Shown here one piece after another: positions 1 to 7,295 of a stretch of 23,152 nt of DNA. Positions within the stretch are counted from its first letter, which is position 1. Every line of letters begins with the position of its first letter. The translations under genes and the position numbers were made by a program. This DNA comes from JAFKKS01 sp039808325 (GTDB lineage Bacteria > Pseudomonadota > Alphaproteobacteria > Rhizobiales > Xanthobacteraceae), in NCBI GenBank assembly GCA_039808325.1, contig JBDHSU010000060.1, positions 1 to 23,152 on the forward strand. Reading direction: 5' to 3'. The notes beneath the pieces were generated by a model. That model searched no databases. It worked only from the letters and a program-made list of their open reading frames with translations, and was not told the DNA's origin.

Positions 1-584
1 ACATGCCCCGCCAGTCCGATGCTGGGGTTGGAGTAGCGCCGCTGTTCGCCCGGCGCCGCGGACGGCTTGAATTGCCTGAAATAGGATGGCATCGCCGAGT
101 CGTTTTCGATGTCATCGGGAAACTGCAGCGGCAATCCGCCGGCGGTGTAGGTGGCGAGTTGAAGGACGGTCGCCTTGTCGATGGCGCTTTCGCGCAGGGC
201 GGGAACGTATTGCCCCGGATGATCGTCGAGCGAGAGCAGTCCGCGTGCCCGCGCGTGAGCGATCAACGTCGCGGTGAAGGTCTTGCTGACGGAGCCGAGC
301 TCAAACAGCGTATCCTTGGTCACCGGCGCCTTGCTCTCTTTCGAGGCGACGCCGTAGCTGAAGAAATATTGCTGGCCGTTCGCGGTGACGGCGACGGCCA
401 TTCCCGGGATGTCGTATTTTTCCAGAAGCGGGCGGAACGCCTGATCCACGGCGGCTTTGACGTTGTCCGCGGCATCCGCGGCGCGACTGGCGTCAGGAAG
501 CAGGCAAGAAACGACAGCGGCGACCGCGAGCGGTCCGAGTGTCTTCGCGACGAAGCTCAACGGATTTCTCCCCGCGATGGCCAT
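1..584 (-). CDS. ampC: Class C (AmpC-type) serine beta-lactamase, N-terminal half, cut by window edge
   Basis: The frame read leftward from an ATG at 584 gives 194 codons and runs off the window. It starts with a basic and then hydrophobic segment ending near DASRA, a probable signal peptide, so the enzyme should be periplasmic. The active-site SxxK tetrad is S98-V-S-K101 in the context LGSVSKTFT, and the class C Y-x-N motif is Y184-S-N in PGEQRRYSNPSIGL. The segment before it (LPLQFPDDIENDS) also resembles AmpC enzymes. The family is about 380 residues, so the KTG motif lies outside the window. Known family role: hydrolysis of the beta-lactam ring through an acyl-serine intermediate; relatives act as DD-peptidases or esterases, so the substrate is not proven. 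It starts 22 bases after the SGNH hydrolase stop on the same strand, so the two are probably cotranscribed. No strong Shine-Dalgarno precedes this ATG. Confidence 0.88.
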   Translation of the reverse strand, partial: MAIAGRNPLSFVAKTLGPLAVAAVVSCLLPDASRAADAADNVKAAVDQAFRPLLEKYDIPGMAVAVTANGQQYFFSYGVASKESKAPVTKDTLFELGSVSKTFTATLIAHARARGLLSLDDHPGQYVPALRESAIDKATVLQLATYTAGGLPLQFPDDIENDSAMPSYFRQFKPSAAPGEQRRYSNPSIGLAGH

Positions 585-606
585 GTGTGCCGATGAGGTT
601 GCGATT

Positions 607-2727
607 TTATTGGATCCGCGCCGGCGGGCGTAGCGACGGGTCGCCGGCGTTGGGGCTGGATCCTCCTGGCGACATGCCGAACGGCAGCGGCGCCGAAGTC
701 ACGCCGGTGTCGTACAGGCTTGCCGCGTTGAGGTGCAGCACGGCGCGCACGGCGGGCAACGCGGCGTCCGCCATCACGGCATAGCCCTCCGCCGTCGGGT
801 GGATGGCGCCGCCGTAGACGGCGCTTAGAATGCCCCACGCCGCGTCGTGAATGTCGGCGGGCTGCGTTACCGAGGGAAGTCCGTCAGGATAGGTCATCGA
901 CGTGAAGTAGCTGTCGTTGGGCGTGCGGACCCAACGCGCGCGCGACGCATACGGGCGAAAATCGCGCGGCCGCATATTGCAGACAAGCGGATGTTCGGCG
1001 GCGAGGCGCAGGTCCGATTGGAAACTTTCGCCCTTCACCGAGAAGCACGCGCGGTCGAAGGGGGGATCGTTTTCCGCGTGTGTGCAAAAGCCGTGATCGG
1101 CGAAAGCGGGCTGATGCGCGTCGACGAACGTCATCCGGTCGGCATTGCCTCTGCAGATGACGCCGCCCTCGCACTGGGCGAGATCGCGGATGCGCGGCAG
1201 GAATTCCCGATCGACGAAGGCCGTGGTCTTGCTCAGCGTTTCGGCGTTGACGTTGAAGCTTGGATGAATGTCGACGCCCTCGCGTCCGCCGCCGCACGGC
1301 GCGCCGCCATCATGCAAAGCCGGGTCCGGATAGGAAACGAAGACGATGCGTCCGAGGTCCCCGCCGACGAGCGGACGGAGCGCCGCGCGCAATTTCGAGA
1401 ACTTGCCCGGCAGTTCTTGTTGCAGAACCGAGCGCGCCGCCTCGACGGACGAAATACGGCTGCCGAGCAACGTGCGGTCGGCGCTCCGGTCGAGCAGCAC
1501 GTTGGAGACGAGTTCGGAGAAGCGCACGTCGTTGGCGCCGATGGTCAGCAACACCAGGTCGAACGTCCGTTCGGGCTGCGTGCGTCGGGCGGCTTTCAGA
1601 ATGCCGTTCATCTGCGCGATCTGTCCCGGCACGCGGCTCGGGCATGGGCCGCTGCGCCCCCGCCCGCCGCAGGTGACCTCCCGCGCCCGCTGCCCTTCGA
1701 GCAGCCCGGTCTCGATCTCGGCGCCGGTGCATGCCAGCGGGAGAAAGGTGACGGCGATGTGCGGGGTTTCGACCGCGAGGGCGAGCATCGCACGCACCTG
1801 GTAGCTATAGAGCGAGCGATGGCATGCGGCGCTCATCCAGCCGGCGCCGCGGCGCGCCCAATCCCGCAGGGCCCGGTCGTCGCGCGTGGTCGTCTCGCAG
1901 GTCTTGTTCCCGCGATAGCCGGCGCGCGACGGGCGGAAATACTCGCCGCCTGAGTTTCCGATGAAGCGGCGAAAGCAGAAGCCGTCGTCATCGAGCAAGA
2001 CCGCGCGATCCGGATTGCCTTCGCCCGACGCGATCGAATCCCCGATACCTGCCACCAGGAGATCACGGACCAGCAGCTCGGTGCGGCCGCCTTGCGCGCT
2101 GCCGTCGGGGAGGGCGGCTTGGACGGTTGCGAAGGTCGACGTGCCGTAGCGCACGCGCAACGTCACTTCCTCAGTGCAGGGAACGGCGACGGAACGTGGC
2201 TGCTCATCGGCGGCCTCGAACGTCCATGTGCAGGTCGCGCCCGCGGGAGGCGCATCGACCATCACGCCGACGCGATGATCGGCGGGGTTGAGATAGGACT
2301 CACGCACGCCGTCGCGCTCGCAGACATCGAGGATGCGTCCGGCCGCATCGACGCAAAGCGCGTTCACCGTCAGCCGCGCCCACCCGTGTCCGCCGCTGCC
2401 CACGGCAAGCCGGCGCTCGGCGGCGAGGATTCCGTCGCCACGGTTGGCGTCGACGTGACGCAGAAAATCGCTTTCGTTGCGGAACAGACGGAAGCGGTTC
2501 TTCACCTCCCAGCGGATACGCAGGGTCATCGGAATGTCGCTGACGGGCGCTTGCGACGGCTGGACTGTGCTCGGCTCTTGCGGCTGCCCGGCGTTCGGCT
2601 CCTGCGGAGCCCCTGCCGGCGCCTGCGGAATTGCCCGCAAATCCAATGGCGCTTCGGCTGACTGTGCCAGCAGCGGGGCGGGGGCGCAAAGCCCAATCAG
2701 AACGGCGATCAAGGCGACGGGACGCAT
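607..2727 (-). CDS. Exported SGNH/GDSL-family hydrolase, large (706 aa)
   Basis: The ATG at 2727 is chosen over an in-frame codon 15 triplets upstream because GGAGG stands 6 bases before it and a signal peptide follows (MRPVALIAVLIGL...PLLAQSAEA), so the protein should be exported. A Pro/Gln-rich linker follows (about residues 30-62), then an all-beta-looking N-terminal region of about 150 residues. The SGNH catalytic fold starts near residue 228: block I is GIGDSIASGEG with nucleophile Ser about 231, the Asn block is LTIGANDVRFS, and the catalytic His is in AIHPTAEGY (His about 643). Several Cys (for example SAACHRS, LACTGAE, CGGGREG) suggest disulfides in the periplasm. SGNH enzymes cleave esters of lipids, acyl groups or polysaccharide acetates; the substrate cannot be read here. 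It lies between a membrane protein gene and a beta-lactamase gene on the same strand, which hints at a cell-envelope role. Family assignment is firm, function is not. Confidence 0.88.
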   Translation of the reverse strand: MRPVALIAVLIGLCAPAPLLAQSAEAPLDLRAIPQAPAGAPQEPNAGQPQEPSTVQPSQAPVSDIPMTLRIRWEVKNRFRLFRNESDFLRHVDANRGDGILAAERRLAVGSGGHGWARLTVNALCVDAAGRILDVCERDGVRESYLNPADHRVGVMVDAPPAGATCTWTFEAADEQPRSVAVPCTEEVTLRVRYGTSTFATVQAALPDGSAQGGRTELLVRDLLVAGIGDSIASGEGNPDRAVLLDDDGFCFRRFIGNSGGEYFRPSRAGYRGNKTCETTTRDDRALRDWARRGAGWMSAACHRSLYSYQVRAMLALAVETPHIAVTFLPLACTGAEIETGLLEGQRAREVTCGGRGRSGPCPSRVPGQIAQMNGILKAARRTQPERTFDLVLLTIGANDVRFSELVSNVLLDRSADRTLLGSRISSVEAARSVLQQELPGKFSKLRAALRPLVGGDLGRIVFVSYPDPALHDGGAPCGGGREGVDIHPSFNVNAETLSKTTAFVDREFLPRIRDLAQCEGGVICRGNADRMTFVDAHQPAFADHGFCTHAENDPPFDRACFSVKGESFQSDLRLAAEHPLVCNMRPRDFRPYASRARWVRTPNDSYFTSMTYPDGLPSVTQPADIHDAAWGILSAVYGGAIHPTAEGYAVMADAALPAVRAVLHLNAASLYDTGVTSAPLPFGMSPGGSSPNAGDPSLRPPARIQ

Positions 2728-2836
2728 AGAACCTCCAGCGGCGAGCGTCTTATCGAGCCAGAGCTGGACCAAATCAGGGCACGATGGCGGCAGCCTTGGG
2801 TTCGCCCTGGAGCGGCCACGGCGGTTACCTGCGATA

Positions 2837-4273
2837 TCAGTTCGACGCCGCTTCTCCCGCGTTCAAAACGGTCGTGCTGGAGATGCCCGGCACACCGATA
2901 TTGGTAGCAGGCTGACGGCGAGATTCGACCATCCGGACGACGCCGAGCAGGCCGACCATCCCGGCGATCCAGACGATGCGCGCGCCATAGCGGTTATGCG
3001 GGTTGGCAAGTCCCCCGCATACCGCCGCGTTGAGCAGGACAGCGACGGTCACGGTCGTCGCCAGGCGGCCGAAGTCCGCCGACGCCGATCGGCGAAGTCC
3101 CAGCATTATCCATACCGGCAGAAGCGCCAGGCAGAGCAGGGCGATCGGAATATGAATACGATTGATCAGCCGCAAGCTGATGTGGCCTTGCTGCTGGCGT
3201 GCCGCCTGCATCGCTGGCGCGGCTGCGGGCGCGTAGCGTTTCACGATCGCGTAGGTGTGCCAGATCGAGTTCACCACCCCTTCGCCCGTTCCAACGCTGA
3301 TCAGCTGCTTTGCGGTTCCGGAGATCGCACCTTCGATCTGCTCGAGGGGAAATTCCTTGAGTGTGCCGAGCACGATCGTTCGCATTTCGTCGCCGAGCCC
3401 ATCGAAGCGGCCAAGCTTGTTGAACACGCTCTCGCCCCACAGAAAGGCATCGGCGTCGCGGGGCAACTCGCGGCGATAAGGGCAGAGCTTGAATGCTGTG
3501 GTCGCGCAATGCTTATCGAGGTAGCGGATGACCAAGCCTTGCTGCAGCATGCGTCCGAACAGGATGCCGTAGCCGCCCGGCGTCCAGGCGAGGCGGCCGG
3601 CGACGGCGAAGTTGGCCGCGAAGGTCATGGCGACGCACAAGACCGCGGCGATCGCCGCGCGCGATGCGCCGCCGGTCGGAATGAAGTCGCGCCAGAGGAG
3701 TTTCGCGACAACGGCGACCACCGCCATGGCCAGCAGAAGTCCGAGTGTCGCGCTGTGGGTCGCGCCGGCAAAGGCGATCAGAAGCAGCAGCGCCACCTGT
3801 TCCCATCGCCGCAGCACCTCGGCGCGGAAAACGAGAAGGTGCATGGCCAGCACGGCAAGTCCGACAAAGATGTCGGTCAGGAGAATGCTCGCGATCCACG
3901 GCAGGGTGGTCAGAACCGAAAGGGCCGCCAGGATGCCGAGAAGAAGGAAGGGCCGCCGGCCGTAACCGTGCGTGCGCAGGACCAGCGCCACCATCCAGAC
4001 GGTCAGCGCCGCCTGGACGAGCAGGACCGGCCAGAAATCATGCGTGACGCCGGTCAGGAGAAACAGCCCGTAGGCGCCCGGCCGGCTGGGCACCAGATAC
4101 CCCTCGTACCAGCGCGCGAGGTAGCCGCCGGTATCGTATTGGAGCAGGGGGAAACCGTTCCAGAGCGCCGGGGCGAGCAGCGCCAGCATCGCCAATAGGA
4201 GTGCGCAGGCCCACGATATCGACGCGCGATACGGCAATCGCTCCCGCGCCACCGTTGTCGTTTGTACAGCCAT
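2837..4273 (-). CDS. Polytopic inner-membrane protein of unknown function
   Basis: This 478-residue protein has a short polar N-terminus, then a hydrophobic segment around residues 18-40 (SWACALLLAMLALLAPALW), a conserved-looking loop (NGFPLLQYDTGGYLARW), and further hydrophobic stretches up to about residue 225. A long hydrophilic region follows (about 235-360), then more membrane segments near 375-395, 405-425 and 430-450. I estimate 9-11 transmembrane helices. The fold layout, with an early aromatic/acidic loop after the first helix and a large soluble portion, is reminiscent of GT-C-type membrane enzymes, but no diagnostic motif was recognised and I do not assign a function. It is the first gene of a leftward set with the SGNH hydrolase (109 bases downstream) and beta-lactamase. 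It diverges from the VWA gene, so 4274-4396 should hold both promoters. The ATG at 4273 has only a weak GAG-like ribosome site. Confidence 0.8.
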   Translation of the reverse strand: MAVQTTTVARERLPYRASISWACALLLAMLALLAPALWNGFPLLQYDTGGYLARWYEGYLVPSRPGAYGLFLLTGVTHDFWPVLLVQAALTVWMVALVLRTHGYGRRPFLLLGILAALSVLTTLPWIASILLTDIFVGLAVLAMHLLVFRAEVLRRWEQVALLLLIAFAGATHSATLGLLLAMAVVAVVAKLLWRDFIPTGGASRAAIAAVLCVAMTFAANFAVAGRLAWTPGGYGILFGRMLQQGLVIRYLDKHCATTAFKLCPYRRELPRDADAFLWGESVFNKLGRFDGLGDEMRTIVLGTLKEFPLEQIEGAISGTAKQLISVGTGEGVVNSIWHTYAIVKRYAPAAAPAMQAARQQQGHISLRLINRIHIPIALLCLALLPVWIMLGLRRSASADFGRLATTVTVAVLLNAAVCGGLANPHNRYGARIVWIAGMVGLLGVVRMVESRRQPATNIGVPGISSTTVLNAGEAASN

Positions 4274-4396
4274 CGAGCTCAGCCCGGCCTACGCAGCCCA
4301 CACCCCGGAAGCGCATGTGTTAGAATTATTCGACAAGGGTCAAGGCCATCCCGGCCGGCCCTGCGCCGAAACGTTAATGTCCGCCGGGCGGCCCCT

Positions 4397-5572
4397 ATGT
4401 TCGTGACGTTCTTCACCGCTTTGAAATCCGCCGGCTTGCCGGTCACCTTGCGCGAATATCTTGCCCTTATGGAGGCGATGGAGAAGGACGTCGCCGGCCG
4501 GCGGGTCGAGGATTTCTACTACCTGTCGCGCGCCGCCCTGGTGAAGGACGAGCGCAATCTCGACAAGTTCGACCGGGTTTTCGGGCATGTCTTCAAGGGC
4601 GTGAGCCTGCTGGAGGAGGCGCTGAGCGCCGACATCCCGGAGGAATGGCTGAAGAAGCTCGCGGAGAAATACCTCACCGAGGAAGAGAAGAAAATGATCG
4701 AGGCACTCGGCGGCCTCGACAAGCTCCTGGAGACATTGCGCAAGCGTCTGGAGGAGCAGAAGGGGCGCCATCAGGGCGGCAACAAGTGGATCGGCACCGC
4801 CGGCACCTCGCCGTTCGGCGCCTATGGCTACAACCCCGAAGGCGTGCGCATCGGACAGGATGGCAACCGCAACTTCCGCGCGGTGAAGGTCTGGGACAAG
4901 CGCGAGTTCAAGGATCTCGACGACGAGGTCGAGCTCGGCACGCGCAACATCAAGATCGCGCTGCGCCGCCTGCGCAAATTCGCACGCACCGGCGCGCCGG
5001 AGGAGCTCGACCTCGACGAGACGATCCGCGATACCGCGCACAAGGGCTATCTCGACATCCACATGCGGCCGGAGCGGCACAACGCCGTCAAGGTGCTCGT
5101 TTTCTTCGACATCGGCGGTTCGATGGATTCGCATGTGAAGGAGACGGAGGAGCTGTTCTCCGCGGCGCGCGCCGAGTTCAAGCACATGGAGTACTTCTAC
5201 TTCCACAACTGCCTGTACGAGAGGGTCTGGAAAGACAATCGCCGGCGCTTCCAGGAGACGACGCCGACGTGGGACGTGCTGCACAAATACCCGCACGACT
5301 ACAAGGTGATCTTCGTCGGTGACGCCTCGATGTCGCCTTACGAGATCAACGCGGCCGGCGGATCCGTCGAGCACTTCAATGAAGAGCCCGGCGCCGTCTG
5401 GCTCGATCGTGTCACGCGCACCTATCCGGCTTGCGTTTGGCTGAACCCCATCCCCGAGGCGCAGTGGGAGTACACCTACTCGATCAAGATGATGCGCCAA
5501 CTCATGGCCGAGCGCATGTTCCCGCTGACGCTCGACGGCCTCGATCGCGCCATGCGCGAGCTTGTGCGCTGA
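4397..5572 (+). CDS. VWA domain-containing (CoxE-like) protein, MoxR partner
   Basis: I start this 391-residue protein at the ATG at 4397 (MFVTFFTALKSAGLPVT), because family members begin with this segment; the open frame upstream to 4262 has no family-like sequence. The N-terminal half is helical and charged and includes EEEKKMIEALGG and a Glu/Lys/Arg-rich segment. The C-terminal half is a von Willebrand A fold. Its MIDAS motif is D238-I-G-G-S242 in VLVFFDIGGSMDSH, where the usual D-x-S-x-S has Gly at the third position; an Asp at about 309 in VIFVGDASMSPYE is a second metal-site candidate. This type of VWA protein usually works with a MoxR AAA+ ATPase in metallocentre insertion or complex assembly. 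The ATPase gene here is at 12557-13402 on the other strand, with nine other genes between. No good Shine-Dalgarno was seen. It ends two bases from a convergent small gene. Confidence 0.88.
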   Translation: MFVTFFTALKSAGLPVTLREYLALMEAMEKDVAGRRVEDFYYLSRAALVKDERNLDKFDRVFGHVFKGVSLLEEALSADIPEEWLKKLAEKYLTEEEKKMIEALGGLDKLLETLRKRLEEQKGRHQGGNKWIGTAGTSPFGAYGYNPEGVRIGQDGNRNFRAVKVWDKREFKDLDDEVELGTRNIKIALRRLRKFARTGAPEELDLDETIRDTAHKGYLDIHMRPERHNAVKVLVFFDIGGSMDSHVKETEELFSAARAEFKHMEYFYFHNCLYERVWKDNRRRFQETTPTWDVLHKYPHDYKVIFVGDASMSPYEINAAGGSVEHFNEEPGAVWLDRVTRTYPACVWLNPIPEAQWEYTYSIKMMRQLMAERMFPLTLDGLDRAMRELVR

Positions 5573-5574
5573 CC

Positions 5575-5844
5575 CTAGCGCGGCGGCAGCGGCTCATGAT
5601 CGATGATGCGTGGATCGCGCATCGGCCGCATTCGCGGGCGGAAAAGCCGAAGGATGAGGGCGAGAACAAGAAGAATAGGCAGGCCGAACAGGAGAATCGT
5701 AACGAGCGTCAGCGCGATGCCGAGGAACAGGCTCACGAGGATCACGGCCACGAGCGCCAGCACGAGCGCGGCCACGCCGTACATCAGCCAGGCGCGCCAC
5801 CCGGTTATCGCAACCCGTTGTCCGTTGCGGCCGATGATGATCAT
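5575..5844 (-). CDS. Small membrane protein, two predicted helices
   Basis: The protein has 89 residues from the ATG at 5844, which is preceded by GGGAG at 5 bases spacing. The frame stays open further upstream, but that part is Arg-rich and has no ribosome site. The start MIIIGRNGQRVAITGWRAW is followed by about 45 continuous hydrophobic residues, enough for two membrane helices (roughly 20-40 and 44-65), then a basic tail (RLFRPRMRPMRDPR). No enzyme or binding motif is visible. It converges with the VWA gene with a two-base gap, so transcription of the two may interfere. Likely an inner-membrane protein of unknown role; the hydrophobic pattern and ribosome site make a real gene likely. Confidence 0.7.
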   Translation of the reverse strand: MIIIGRNGQRVAITGWRAWLMYGVAALVLALVAVILVSLFLGIALTLVTILLFGLPILLVLALILRLFRPRMRPMRDPRIIDHEPLPPR

Positions 5845-5917
5845 GTGGGCTCCCGTTGAATTCCGCGAACGTAGTCGTGCTCGCGCGCGTTGCAAGCCCG
5901 ATGCGTCGCCTGGCCGC

Positions 5918-5940
5918 GGAAAGGGCGGGCCCGCCTTTCC
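5918..5940. repeat. GC-rich palindrome in the 5844/6052 intergenic region
   Basis: The sequence has arms GGAAAG and CTTTCC around the perfect ten-base palindrome GCGGGCCCGC, with one unpaired G. It is followed on the plus strand by TTAAAATC. It lies about 75 bases upstream of the small membrane protein start on the minus strand and 21 bases before the GGAAC element of the next plus-strand gene. It could insulate the two divergent genes or bind a regulator; there is no U-run typical of an intrinsic terminator. Confidence 0.5.
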
Positions 5941-5960
5941 TTAAAATCGGTAAGCGACGC

Positions 5961-5985
5961 GGAACCAGGCTCCATTCGGTACGTT
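5961..5985 (+). promoter_or_regulatory. EcfG-type general stress response promoter (GGAAC-N16-CGTT)
   Basis: GGAAC at 5961-5965 and CGTT at 5982-5985 are separated by 16 bases, which matches the alphaproteobacterial EcfG sigma-factor consensus (GGAAC, 16-17 bases, CGTT) exactly. The expected transcript start is near 5992, about 60 bases before the DUF892 start codon. Ferritin-like DUF892 genes are often members of this regulon, which supports the call. Confidence 0.75.
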
Positions 5986-6051
5986 CGTTACCACAAGGAC
6001 AGCCGGTCGCGGCTGAGCAGGGGGCTCACACCAACAAAAGGATCGGCCCCG

Positions 6052-6555
6052 ATGGGTTTCTTTTCCGCAGATATCAAGACGATGAACGACCTGTTCGTGC
6101 ACACGCTGCAGGACATTTACTACGCCGAAAATCAAATCCTCAAAGCGCTGCCGGACATGATCGAGAAAGCGACCGATGCGCAGCTCAAGAACGGGTTGCA
6201 GGCACATCTGAAGGAAACGGAAGGTCACGTGCGTCGTCTTGAGAAAGTGTTCGAGATGCACGGCGAGAAGGTGAAAGCGACCGACTGCCCGGCGATCGAC
6301 GGCATCCTCGAAGAGGCCGACGATGTCGCCGGCGACGTCGACGACAAGCAGGTGCTGGACGCCGCGCTTATCGCTGCCGGCCAGGCGGTGGAGCATTACG
6401 AGATAACCCGTTACGGGACGCTCATCGCGTGGGCGAAGCAGTTGGGCCGCGCCGACTGCGCCAGCGTCCTTGCGCAAAATCTCGAAGAGGAAAAGGCTGC
6501 GGACGCCAAGCTCACGAAGCTTGCGGAAGGCGGTATCAATCGTAAGGCCGCGTAA
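6052..6555 (+). CDS. DUF892 ferritin-like protein (YciE/YciF family)
   Basis: This 167-residue protein starts at the ATG at 6052 (MGFFSADIKTMNDLFVHTLQ), with AAAGGAT about 9 bases upstream. It is all helical and fits a four-helix ferritin-like bundle. The family signature is visible in DIYYAENQILKALP (about residues 22-35), HLKETEGHVRRLEKVF (about 54-70) and AVEHYEITRYGTL (about 110-122). The Glu and His in these helices (AEN, KETEGH, EHYE) are the usual candidate di-metal ligands. Members are linked to osmotic, starvation and oxidative stress, but their biochemistry is poorly known. An EcfG-type promoter lies 67 bases upstream and a strong terminator follows at 6566, so it is probably a single-gene stress transcript. 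It matches the family in length and shows no damage. Confidence 0.93.
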   Translation: MGFFSADIKTMNDLFVHTLQDIYYAENQILKALPDMIEKATDAQLKNGLQAHLKETEGHVRRLEKVFEMHGEKVKATDCPAIDGILEEADDVAGDVDDKQVLDAALIAAGQAVEHYEITRYGTLIAWAKQLGRADCASVLAQNLEEEKAADAKLTKLAEGGINRKAA

Positions 6556-6565
6556 TCCGCAGCGG

Positions 6566-6599
6566 AATGCCTGGAGCAGATGTCTGCTTCAGGCATTTT
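6566..6599 (+). terminator. Intrinsic terminator after the DUF892 gene
   Basis: The arms 6566-6580 (AATGCCTGGAGCAGA) and 6583-6597 (TCTGCTTCAGGCATT) pair over 15 positions with one G-T wobble; the innermost pairs must open to make the loop. The right arm ends in TTTT (6596-6599). It starts 10 bases after the DUF892 stop codon. Confidence 0.82.
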
Positions 6600-6602
6600 C
6601 GA

Positions 6603-6638
6603 ACGGGTGCCAACGGTGAGACGGGTGCCGATGGTGAG
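6603..6638. repeat. 18-base direct tandem duplication
   Basis: The unit at 6603-6620 (acgggtgccaacggtgag) and the unit at 6621-6638 (acgggtgccgatggtgag) are adjacent and match at 16 of 18 positions. They lie between the DUF892 terminator and the start of the next gene, where a promoter or operator would be expected. Confidence 0.7.
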
Positions 6639-6671
6639 TGACCGCCCGCCAGCGCATTGCTACAAGGCGGT

Positions 6672-7286
6672 GTGAGCCGCACGCGCAACGATAAGCCTTC
6701 CGAACGCCGAAGCCCGGACGAGGCGGAAGCCTACAGCTTTCGCGCGTCGTTGATGAGTTCAGGCCATCACTTCAAGCTGACGCCCGAGGGCCTTGAGTTT
6801 CAAATCGGCAGGCGCAGCGGGTGCATTCCTTACAGCGCGATCCGGCGTCTGCGCATTTCGTTCCGTCCCGTCGCGCTCGCGTCGAACCGGTATCTGGTGG
6901 AACTCTGGTCCGATCAATGGCCGAAAGTGCAGATCGCTTCGACCACATGGCGCAGCCTCGCCGAACAAGTGGCGCAGACGGCGGACTTTGCGGCCTTCAT
7001 CCGCGCCCTGCACCATAAGATCGTTCAGGCAGGCGGCCGGCCCGTTTGCGAGAAAGGTAGTCCGCCGTGGCTTTTTTGGCCGGGCGCGGCGTTGTTTGTC
7101 GCGGTCGCGCTCGGCCTTGCCGCGCTGAGCGTGCGCGGCTTGAGGGAAGGCACGGTGAGCGGCGCGGCCTTTGTCGCCGCGTTTCTGGGGATTTATCTCT
7201 GGCAGATGGGCCGGTTCTTTCGCAAAAATCGGCCCGGAACTTACAATGTCAGTGCGCCGCCTGACGATTTCCTGCCGCGCGCCTGA
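6672..7286 (+). CDS. Membrane-anchored protein of unknown function, PH-like soluble part
   Basis: The frame can start at TTG 6657 or GTG 6672. I prefer the GTG because AAGGCGG stands just upstream (AAGG ends 4 bases before it), although this spacing is short; an ATG at 6753 is also possible. From GTG the protein has 204 residues. Residues about 30-120 look like a small beta-rich domain (FKLTPEGLEFQIGRR, IPYSAIRRLRISF, YLVELWSDQWPKVQI) followed by a helix (FAAFIRALHHKIV), a pattern seen in bacterial PH-like domains. Two hydrophobic segments follow, near 138-158 (LFWPGAALFVAVALGLAAL) and 168-188 (GAAFVAAFLGIYLWQMG), then a short polar tail. No catalytic motif is seen. It ends 9 bases before the convergent ycjF stop. 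Confidence 0.72.
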   Translation: MSRTRNDKPSERRSPDEAEAYSFRASLMSSGHHFKLTPEGLEFQIGRRSGCIPYSAIRRLRISFRPVALASNRYLVELWSDQWPKVQIASTTWRSLAEQVAQTADFAAFIRALHHKIVQAGGRPVCEKGSPPWLFWPGAALFVAVALGLAALSVRGLREGTVSGAAFVAAFLGIYLWQMGRFFRKNRPGTYNVSAPPDDFLPRA

Positions 7287-7295
7287 CGGTCGGAC

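Noticed and set aside
847..1953. Long plus-strand open frame opposite the SGNH hydrolase (368 codons)
   Set aside because: It lies fully antisense to a gene with clear SGNH motifs, is Arg-rich with no domain, and arises from GC-rich third positions.
2477..4198. 573-codon plus-strand open frame opposite the membrane protein
   Set aside because: The sequence is low-complexity Arg/Gln/Gly-rich with no family match, and the opposite strand has a coherent membrane-protein pattern.
4340..5500. 386-codon minus-strand open frame opposite the VWA gene
   Set aside because: The plus-strand VWA protein has MIDAS and family motifs; the antisense product has none.
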